From: Lewinella sp. IMCC34191
GTDB taxonomy: Bacteria; Bacteroidota; Bacteroidia; Chitinophagales; Saprospiraceae
Reading direction: 5' to 3'
NCBI RefSeq assembly: GCF_003390935.1
Contig: NZ_QNQZ01000006.1
Span: forward strand, 186,001-250,000
DNA: 64,000 bases
A program made the translations under genes and the position numbers. The notes beneath the pieces are model-generated. The model saw nothing but the letters and a program-made list of their open reading frames with translations, made no database searches and was not told where the DNA came from. Positions 1 to 8,100 of this stretch are shown one piece after another (positions within the stretch are counted from its first letter, which is position 1; each line of letters starts with the position of its first letter).

Positions 1-2879
1 ACGCGGACTCGGTGTGGATCAACGGCACCTTCGTCGGCGGATTCGGTTCGCGCTACGTGCCGCGCAACTATACCGTCCCGGCCGGGGTACTGAAGGCGGG
101 TGCGAATACCATCGCCGTGCGCGTCGTCAGCTCCGGCGGAAGCGGCGGTTTCATCCCCGAAAAGACCTACGCCCTTACCGACGGTACGACCACCGTGGAC
201 CTGACCGGCGAATGGAAATTCCGTCGCGGCGGAGAGATGGATCCCTTGCAGGGGCCCACCTTCATCCAGTGGAAGCCGACCGGGCTGTACCACGCCATGA
301 TCGCCCCGCTGCTCCCCTATGCACTGAAGGGGGTGCTGTGGTACCAGGGCGAATCGAACGTCGGTCGCGACCGGCAGTATGCGACTCTCTTCCCGAACCT
401 GATCCAGAACTGGCGCGAGGAGCTCGACGCCCCCGACCTCCCCTTCCTGGCCGTGCAGCTACCGAACTTCGGATCAATCCAGGAGAAACCCGGCGAAAGC
501 GGGTGGGCCAGGATGCGCGAAGCACAGGAGAAAATCCTCGCGATGGACAACACGGGCCTGGCTACGACCATCGACATCGGGGAATGGAACGACATCCATC
601 CGCTTAATAAAATGGACGTCGGCAAGCGGCTGGCCCTGCTGGCCGAGCGGGACGTGTACGGGGATGCCGATGTGATCGCCGAGGGACCTACCTTCCGCGA
701 GATGGAGGTGCGTGACGGGAAGGCTATCCTGCACTTCGACCACGTCGGCGGCGGATTAGCGTCGAGCGACGGGGAACCCCTGCGTCACTTCGCGGTGGCC
801 GGAGCGGACGGAAGATTCGTCTGGGCCGAAGCCCGCATCCAGGGAGAAACGGTGGTGGTGAGTAGTCCGGAGGTAAGCACCCCCACTGCCGTCCGCTACG
901 CCTGGGCCGACGCGCCAGAGGATATCAATTTCTTCAACGCGGCCGGCCTGCCGGCGCGTCCCTTTCGTACGGACATCCCTACGCAGGAGCAGGGAATGGG
1001 CGAAGTAAGTAGCCCCGACGGCCGGATTCGGATAATTTGCGATGTGGAAGCCGCAACCTACACCGTCGAAGTGGACGGCGTAACGGTGCTGAACGAAGGT
1101 AAACTGGGCGTGATGCGCGAGGATGGCGACTTTGCTTCTAACCTGCGCTCCGTCGCAACAAGCGAGCCGACGACCGTGCGCGAAGCGTACACGACCAAGA
1201 ACGCGAAGAAGTACGACATCACCTTCGAAGCCACCGAGCGGACGTGGGAAACTGAGAATGCCGACGGACAGCGGATGCATATCGTATTCCGCGTATCCAA
1301 CGGCGGGGTGGCTTTCCGTTACGTGTTCCCGGACACGACGGCGGAGGTGAAAAAGATCGTGAGCGAGGCGACCACCTTCCCCTTCCGGGAGGGAACGCGC
1401 GCCTGGCTGCAGCCGAAAACGGAAGCCCAGAGCGGCTTCGAGCATACGAATCCCTCCTACGAGGCGCACTATATGTCGGACATTCCGGTGGGCACGGCCG
1501 CCCCCGGCGATAACGGCTGGGTGTACCCGGCGCTCTTCCGCTACGGCGACACCTGGATGCTGCTGACCGAGGCCGACCTGGATACGACCTACTGCGGTAC
1601 GGCGCTGCAGCAGTACAGTCCCGACGGCGAGTACAAGATCAACTTCCCCCAGGAAGCGGAAGTCTTTACCGACGGGGTGCCTACGCTCAACCCACAGAGT
1701 AGCCTGCCCTGGGAAACCCCCTGGCGGATCATGGCCATCGGCGACCTGCGCACCATCCAGGAAGGGACGCTGGGAACCGACCTGGCCGCGCCGACGGTGC
1801 TGGCGGATACGGCCTGGATCCATCCGGGCAAGGCCAGCTGGAGCTGGATCTTAAAAAAGGATGCGGGAACGGTGTATGACGTGCAGCGTGACTACATCGA
1901 CTTTGCCGCGGACATGGCCTGGCAGTACTGCCTCATCGACGCGAGCTGGGACCAGACGATCGGCTACGACTCGGTACGCCTGCTGGCGAACTACGCCAAA
2001 ACGAAGGACGTGGAACTGCTGCTGTGGTACAACAGTGCCGGTAGCTGGAACACGGTGCCCTTCACCCCGAAGGATAAACTGCTCACCCACGAGAGCCGGA
2101 TGGAGGAATTCGGCAAGCTGCGGGATATGGGTATCCGGGGCGTGAAGATCGACTTCTTCGGCGGCGACGGGCAGTCCATGATCGCCTACTACCACGGCAT
2201 CCTCGAGGACGCGGCGGCAAACGGCCTGCTCTGCAATTTCCACGGTGCCACCCTCCCCCGCGGACTCCAACGGACTTACCCGAACTACATGACGGCCGAG
2301 GCGGTCTTCGGCTATGAGATGATCACCTTCGGACAGAACGCGGCCGACCGGGCGCCCATGCACATGGTCCTGTCGGCCATGATCCGCAACGTCTATGACC
2401 CGATGGACTTCACTCCGGTCAACTTCGGCGGCATCCCCGGTCGCGTGGAGCGGACCACCACGGCGGCCTTCGAATTGGCTACGTCCGTAGCGATGCTGTC
2501 CGGCGTTCAGCACTACGCGGAGCAGCCGGAAGGCATGGCCAAGGTGCCGGATTACGTGCGGAATTTCCTGCGCGAACTGCCGGATTACTGGGAGGACGTG
2601 CGCTACATCGACGGAGACCCCAACAGCCACTACGTAGTCGCCCGTCGCCACGGTGACCGCTGGTACGTGGCCGGCCTGAACGGAGCGGAGAATGGTCAAG
2701 AACTGAACCTGGACCTGGACTTCCTCGGCGGTCGGACAGCTACACTCATCGCGGCCGGCGAAGAAGCATCTACGGAAGACCGGCCTACCTTCCGGCAGGA
2801 AAAGGTGACTATCCCGACCGGCGGAAAGTGGACGGTGGCCGTGGGCCCGCGGGACGGTTTCGTTTTGGTGATTGACTAA
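1..2879 (+). CDS. Sialate O-acetylesterase / GH97 glycosidase fusion, 5' end missing
   Basis: The reading frame is open from the window edge, so the N-terminus and the SASA serine motif lie outside. The first ~320 visible residues are the C-terminal half of a SASA-type acetylesterase: a jelly-roll segment, WYQGESN near residue 113, and the Asp/His motif DIHPLNK near residue 197. From about residue 335 to the end it is GH97: an N-terminal beta-sandwich, then a TIM barrel with KIDFF (Asp codon at 2151) and TAEAVFGYE (Glu codon at 2298). In retaining GH97 alpha-galactosidases these positions are the nucleophile and the acid/base; inverting SusB-type enzymes lack this Asp. A retaining alpha-galactosidase-like activity is therefore inferred. 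The fusion of an ester-removing and a glycoside-cleaving module in one secreted chain suggests a decorated glycan as substrate. No frameshift is visible at the junction. Confidence 0.88.
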   Translation, partial: ADSVWINGTFVGGFGSRYVPRNYTVPAGVLKAGANTIAVRVVSSGGSGGFIPEKTYALTDGTTTVDLTGEWKFRRGGEMDPLQGPTFIQWKPTGLYHAMIAPLLPYALKGVLWYQGESNVGRDRQYATLFPNLIQNWREELDAPDLPFLAVQLPNFGSIQEKPGESGWARMREAQEKILAMDNTGLATTIDIGEWNDIHPLNKMDVGKRLALLAERDVYGDADVIAEGPTFREMEVRDGKAILHFDHVGGGLASSDGEPLRHFAVAGADGRFVWAEARIQGETVVVSSPEVSTPTAVRYAWADAPEDINFFNAAGLPARPFRTDIPTQEQGMGEVSSPDGRIRIICDVEAATYTVEVDGVTVLNEGKLGVMREDGDFASNLRSVATSEPTTVREAYTTKNAKKYDITFEATERTWETENADGQRMHIVFRVSNGGVAFRYVFPDTTAEVKKIVSEATTFPFREGTRAWLQPKTEAQSGFEHTNPSYEAHYMSDIPVGTAAPGDNGWVYPALFRYGDTWMLLTEADLDTTYCGTALQQYSPDGEYKINFPQEAEVFTDGVPTLNPQSSLPWETPWRIMAIGDLRTIQEGTLGTDLAAPTVLADTAWIHPGKASWSWILKKDAGTVYDVQRDYIDFAADMAWQYCLIDASWDQTIGYDSVRLLANYAKTKDVELLLWYNSAGSWNTVPFTPKDKLLTHESRMEEFGKLRDMGIRGVKIDFFGGDGQSMIAYYHGILEDAAANGLLCNFHGATLPRGLQRTYPNYMTAEAVFGYEMITFGQNAADRAPMHMVLSAMIRNVYDPMDFTPVNFGGIPGRVERTTTAAFELATSVAMLSGVQHYAEQPEGMAKVPDYVRNFLRELPDYWEDVRYIDGDPNSHYVVARRHGDRWYVAGLNGAENGQELNLDLDFLGGRTATLIAAGEEASTEDRPTFRQEKVTIPTGGKWTVAVGPRDGFVLVID

Positions 2880-2934
2880 CCGTCAGTCCCCATACGCCAG
2901 CTTCCCGCCGTTCTTATGCTTTGAAAGACATTTT

Positions 2935-2953
2935 GGCGGCGGAGCGCAGGTAG
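2935..2953 (+). repeat. G+C-rich dispersed motif, copy A (intergenic)
   Basis: GGCGGCGGAGCGCAGGTAG lies between the GH97 stop and the HAD gene. The same motif recurs near 26272, 34524, 38571, 56662 and 62487 (reverse orientation at the last site on the + strand). Here it is preceded by TTTG at 2932-2935 and followed by CACTTTG at 2956-2962, so it could be the spacer of a promoter for the HAD gene 85 bases downstream. The promoter reading is inference. Confidence 0.5.
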
Positions 2954-3037
2954 AGCACTTTGCCGGTGAAGGGGGCGTTCCACCCGTACCTCATTCACGC
3001 AATACTCTTCGCCGACCATCTTTCGCACCCGGAGGAC

Positions 3038-3529
3038 ATGATCGTTAGCTTTGATATCGACAATACGCTAATCCCTTACGGTGATGAATTTCCGGTGGAG
3101 GGGAGATCGCCGTGGACCCGGCTGCTGGGCGGGGAAGCGATCCGCCGGGGTACCGTGTCGCTTTTCCGGGCGCTAGAGGACCGTGGACATGAGGTTTGGC
3201 TGTACACAACCTCCTTTCGAAGCCGCTGGTACCTCCGCAGAAGTTTCCTGGCCTATGGGCTATGGCCGAAACGAGTCATCAATGGTGACCTCAACACTCA
3301 GGTGTTGCGGGCGCATCAGTGTACGGCATCTAAAAACCCCGCCCTGTTCGGCATCGACCTTCATGTCGACGATTCTGCGGGGGTCCGGCAGGAAGGCCTG
3401 CGGTACGGTTTCGAAACCTTCATCATTGAGCCCGGCGATCTGCAGTGGGCTTCGCGGGTTCTGGAATTGGTGGATCGCCCCGGGAAGCCTCGAACGATAC
3501 CCGGTGATAATGGCCGAGCGGCGCGCTGA
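3038..3529 (+). CDS. HAD-superfamily hydrolase, small phosphatase-like
   Basis: A predicted cytoplasmic protein of about 163 residues. The start chosen is the ATG at 3038, which puts the HAD motif I, SFDIDNTL, close to the N-terminus as usual; an upstream TTG at 2960 would add 26 uncharacteristic residues. Motif II is LYTTSF, and DLHVDDS supplies the acidic Mg-binding motif IV. The length fits capless HAD phosphatases of the acid-phosphatase/PNKP type. GGAGGA sits directly before the ATG, too close to act as a normal ribosome site. The substrate cannot be predicted. It is a stand-alone gene followed by 174 bases before the next start. Confidence 0.72.
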   Translation: MIVSFDIDNTLIPYGDEFPVEGRSPWTRLLGGEAIRRGTVSLFRALEDRGHEVWLYTTSFRSRWYLRRSFLAYGLWPKRVINGDLNTQVLRAHQCTASKNPALFGIDLHVDDSAGVRQEGLRYGFETFIIEPGDLQWASRVLELVDRPGKPRTIPGDNGRAAR

Positions 3530-3703
3530 ACGGGTTGGCAGAGCAAGTCGGGTATGTATTATGAAGATATCTGAGCTTGCACATTCTGTACCTCTCCTCC
3601 GGTCACGCGTACTTTGGTCCGGCCCCTATAAATGGCGTGTCTGGATCCGCACCATTAAATGAATTCCTGATCTCAATTTAAAAGCCTGCCAATTAACTGA
3701 GCC

Positions 3704-4822
3704 ATGGAAAATATCCTAGTAGTGGAACTTCTGGACCTGGTGGCCCACGAGACCTTCCCGTTTGAACTTGATCAAGCGAAGTCCCTACCCGATCATACGT
3801 ACTTTAGATTCGATTCCGGAGCGGAACCTATTGCCCAATATGGTTTGTCAACCGTACGTGCGCGTGTCCTACGAGGAGATGTTTACGGGGCTGAAGCGCT
3901 TGCATGTGTTGAGGGGTACACGGACCGGGTATATTTAGAAAAAGTTGTTCCCCGAGAAGATGGGACATTTGATCTGACGCTGGACAGCAAATTGATCTTT
4001 TCCCACGGCTATACCTCATCGATCACGGCACTACTGATCCCGGGAACCTACCTTATTAGTACAGATGCTTGCGGTGCACAGGTTCGGTGGCCAGATTTTC
4101 AACGCCGACTGTGGGAGCTACTCGTGGAGTACAGTACGCTGCCCGAAAAAGACTACTTCAAAGGGCTGCTGCGCCCGGGCTACCAGCTTATGTGTACCAA
4201 AAACGACAGCTCCCGGCCGGGATCCCGATCAATAAACATTCATTTCCGGCACGATAAGGGTATCGATGGGATGTTAGACCTTTCCGCATTCCATACGGGG
4301 TATCGCTACCTCCAGTTCTTCATTCCGGAGAATAACCATGAGTGGCCCCTGCGAGACAGTGTCCGTATTCACCAAACCGATCCGACCGATAGGTTCGTCG
4401 GCCACTACCATACCCTCACCCACGAGGTGGGAGAGTTGATGGCTACCCCTTCGGCAGTCCATAGCCTGATTGAGGTCAAAGCAGATCTAGTCGATACCGA
4501 AGTGTACGAAGGAGTGCGCGATCACTACGATGACTTGATCGCGCGTCATTCACCCAGACATAACAGTCACTCTTTCACCTTAACGATCGGCGGTTATCCT
4601 CGCGAGGTGCAGCAGTGCATTGGTTTTGACCTGGAGGGACTGACAAAACCCTACACGGAAATACGGTACGAAGATGCGCAGGCTTGGCGGTTTATCGGGC
4701 AAATCAGTGAAGCGCTGTTTTATCAATTTGCGGAATTACCGATAAAGCCCGACGGGGAGTTTTACTTCTTCTACCATCCCGAATCTCCCGACAAAATCTT
4801 GATCGCTTATCAGCACAGTTAG
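3704..4822 (+). CDS. Hypothetical protein, orphan gene of lower G+C
   Basis: A 372-residue protein I do not recognise. There is no signal peptide, no transmembrane segment and no obvious catalytic motif. It is rich in aromatic residues, His and Asp (for example FRHDKGIDG near residue 182 and HYHTLTHEVGEL near 236). It starts at an ATG (MENILVVELLD) and ends in a clean stop. Codon use is visibly more AT-rich than in the genes on either side, and no neighbour forms an operon with it. Together these suggest recent acquisition, perhaps as a single cargo gene. That it is a real gene is supported by its length and by the absence of a competing frame. Confidence 0.6.
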   Translation: MENILVVELLDLVAHETFPFELDQAKSLPDHTYFRFDSGAEPIAQYGLSTVRARVLRGDVYGAEALACVEGYTDRVYLEKVVPREDGTFDLTLDSKLIFSHGYTSSITALLIPGTYLISTDACGAQVRWPDFQRRLWELLVEYSTLPEKDYFKGLLRPGYQLMCTKNDSSRPGSRSINIHFRHDKGIDGMLDLSAFHTGYRYLQFFIPENNHEWPLRDSVRIHQTDPTDRFVGHYHTLTHEVGELMATPSAVHSLIEVKADLVDTEVYEGVRDHYDDLIARHSPRHNSHSFTLTIGGYPREVQQCIGFDLEGLTKPYTEIRYEDAQAWRFIGQISEALFYQFAELPIKPDGEFYFFYHPESPDKILIAYQHS

Positions 4823-5113
4823 GTGCAATGGCGGCTGGTCCCACGGCCCCGAAACGAAAAGCGAAAATGGCCAGTATCCGGCACCTAGTGGATGGCCTGA
4901 CACGACCAACGGTTGACCGGCGATGCCCCTTCACGGTCTACCAGGACGCGAGAAACGAAAGAAAGCCGACGCTTAATGATCAAGCCCGTACTACGAAGCG
5001 ATGCTTGATCGTATGGAGTCAGGTCACGTACAGCATCAAATTGGGGACTTCCAGCCGGTTGACAGCACAGCCTTATCACTGCATTGATGTATGCGTAAGC
5101 CACCAGCTCGCAC
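4823..5113. other. Intergenic region without a convincing gene
   Basis: No reading frame here has recognisable protein character. An 8-base inverted repeat (GATCAAGC at 4978, GCTTGATC at 5003) is separated by 17 bases. Nothing else stands out before the terminator of the next minus-strand gene. Confidence 0.5.
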
Positions 5114-5146
5114 AAAAAATGGGGCCACGTCTTTCGACGTGACCCC
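5114..5146 (-). terminator. Rho-independent terminator of the 5.2-10.7 kb gene
   Basis: Arms GGGGCCACGTC (5121-5131) and GACGTGACCCC (5136-5146) pair over 11 bases with one mismatch and a 4-base loop. On the minus strand the hairpin is followed by six T residues (5114-5119), directly after the stop of the minus-strand gene. This is a textbook intrinsic terminator. Confidence 0.85.
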
Positions 5147-5177
5147 GGTGTGTGAGGCAAAGTGTCTACCTAACGTC

Positions 5178-8100
5178 TTAAAGCTTGATGAACGGCTTAA
5201 TCGAATGGCTATCGCCTTCAATCACCCGCAGGCGGTAGACACCCGGGGGTAAGGCACCGACCTGCAGCTCTTGCCGCAATTCATCGCTGAGCTTATCGAT
5301 CTGTAGCGTACGGATAGTCCGTCCCGTCGCATCGGTCAGCAGTACGTCCACCGAGCCCCGGTAGTCGCTGGCCAGATTAAAGCTGAGCTGGTCGGCTACG
5401 GGGTTGGGGTACAGATTCAGTTCGGAAGTTGCGGCTTCAACCTTCTCCTTCGCGAACTGCGTCTCGGGAACCTGTTGTACATACGCTTCAACGCAATTAC
5501 TGGCGGGATCACCCAATCCGCTGGGGGTGGTGGGATCGAGGTCCAGGTGAATCTTGTCGAGTGCAGCGTTGGCTTCCCGGTAGGCAAAGTCGATGGTGTT
5601 CGTGCCCGCGGAGAGGGTCAGTACACCACTGGGATACGCATTCCAGTAGTAGGCCGATCCTTCCTTGATGCGCGTGCTCCACTTCAGCCATGCTCCTTCA
5701 TTGACGCGGATCCAGTACGAGTCACTGTCGCGGTTCGGAGCGAAAATGCGGGCGAAGAGCGTGTAGTCACCAGCCTCCATGTTGAAGGCCGTGAACCGAA
5801 TGCGGTTGGCGGGCAGATCAGCGGGAGGAGTAGACATGGAGGCCTTACCCGTCCAGACGACTGACTTTCCACCGGAGGCATCCGTTGCCGTCAACTGCGT
5901 CCAGTCGCTGCCGACATTCGCGCATTCCGCTTCCAGGGTAACCGAGGTTGCGGGAGGTGTCGTTCCACCACAGTTGGAAGCGGGAAGCCCGGTTCCGGTA
6001 GGTTCGACGGCTGATTTACTCAGGTACAGCTTATCGAGTTGGGTGCCATCCTCACGGTACGCAAAGTCAATGGTGTTCGAGCCTTTCACAAGGCTTACCA
6101 CTGGACCGGGATACGCATTCCAGGCAAATCCGGCTTTCGTCTTGATGTCGCCATTCCAGCGGTACCAGCTACCGTCGTTGACGCGTACCCAGAAGGAATC
6201 ATCGCCGGTTGACGGCGCCTTTACGCGGGCAAACAGATTGTACGCGCCGGCTTCGGCGTTGGCGAGATGGAAGCGGATGCGGTTAGCGGCTACGTCGGCC
6301 GGCGGAACGCTGGACGAATTCACCTGCTTAACGACGGCGTACTGGCCACCCGATGCGTTGGGATCGTTCAGGATCGTCCACTGGCTGCCGACGGTCGCGC
6401 ATTCGGCTTCGAGCCAGAATGTAGATGTTGTCGTAGTGGGTGAACTCACGCTGACGTTGACAATGTCGGTCGCGGTTCCGCCCTCGTTGTCGACAACGGT
6501 TAGGGAAACAGCGTACTCACCGGTCGTGAAAACCTCCACCGGACTCGGGCCGGTAGCGGTACCACCGTCCCAGGTCCAGACGTAGCTGACGATGGAGCCA
6601 TCCGGATCATAGGAACCGGTACTGCTTAGCTGTACGGTCAGCGGGGACGTACCCGAAGCCGGAGTAGCCGAGGCTATGGCGATCGGGGACTGATTCGTCG
6701 GCGCATCGCCGCAATTCGAAGCTGCCTCGCCGGTTCCGCTCGGTGCCATACCCGACTTGCTGAGGTAAAGCTTATCCAACTGCGTACCGTCTTCGCGGTA
6801 GGCGAAGTCGACGGTGTTCGCTCCCTCGGCCAGGACGACCTGGGGACCGGTGTAGGCATTCCAGGCGAATCCGACTTTGGTCTTAATGTCACCGTTCCAC
6901 TTATACCAGCTGCCGCCGTTGACGCGAACCCAGTACGAGTCATCGCCGGTAGACGGCGCTTTTACCCGGGCAAAGAGGTCGTAGTCGCCGGCTTCGGCGT
7001 TGGGAATACGGAACCGTATACGATTAGCGGATACATCCGCGGGCGCCTCTGCCGAAGCGTTAAGTCCCTTGACAACCGCGTACTGACCGTTGGCTGCTGC
7101 AGCATCGTATACAACCGTCCAGGCACTTCCCACGTCGCCGCACTCCGCCTCCAACCAGAAGGTGGATTCGAATGCAGGTGCGTCGGTACAGTTGGTAGCC
7201 GGACTACCCATGCCACTGGGCAGCGTGCCTTCCTGGGACAGGTAGATCTTATCGAGTATAGCTCCGTTTTCACGGTAGGCAAAGTCGATGGTGTTACTAC
7301 CCGCTGTTAGTACGGGTTGCTCGCCCGGATAGGCGTTCCAGGCAAGGTCCGTGCCGCTGGTGCGGATCAGGCCTCTGGACCAACGGTACCAGCTTCCGCC
7401 GTTTACCCGAACCCAGAAGGAATCTTCCGTACCCGAAGGCGCGCCGATGCGGGCAAACAGATTAAAGCTGCCCGGCACTGCATCAGGGATGGTGAATCGC
7501 ACCCGGTTAGCCGGCACATCCGCAGGCGGTGTGGTCGATGCATTCCGGCCGCTTTTGACCTTCACGTAGGAGCCGTTGGACGCTTCCGCACCGTTCACGA
7601 TCGTCCAGGCATCACCAACCGCTGCACATTCAGCTTCCAGCCAGAAACTGGTCTTACCGGAGCAGCTTACGCCCTCGTCAGCGCGACCGTCGCAGTTATT
7701 GTCGAGTCCATCACAGAGCTCGGGAGCACCGGGGTAAACGGTACCATCGGTATCGTCGCAGTCACCCGAGTAAGCTACGTAGCCTTCGGGAGCCGTACAG
7801 GCAGTGGTTGTAAAGGCTGCATTACCGTAACCGTCTCCGTCCACATCGGCGTAGAAAGTGATACCCGCACCGATGGATGCATTGGTATCATCACAGTCAT
7901 TGTTGTTGGTTACGTAGCCTCCGGGCAGGGAACAATCCACCAGGGTGTTATGCGGATCGCCCAGGCCGTCTCCGTCCACGTCGGCGTAGAAGGTGGTTGA
8001 GGTTACCCCCTCGTCCACTTTACCGTCACAGTCATTGTCCAGGCCGTCACACAGTTCGGGCGCGCCAGGATAGATCGTATCGTTATCGTCGTCGCAGTCG

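Noticed and set aside
756-1823. A 355-codon open frame on the minus strand inside the GH97 fusion gene
   Set aside because: It lies antisense to a gene with clear enzyme motifs, is Arg/Gly-rich, shows no domain, and arises from high G+C coding sequence.
4828-5142. A 104-codon plus-strand open frame before the giant genes
   Set aside because: No protein character and it runs through the terminator hairpin of the minus-strand gene.
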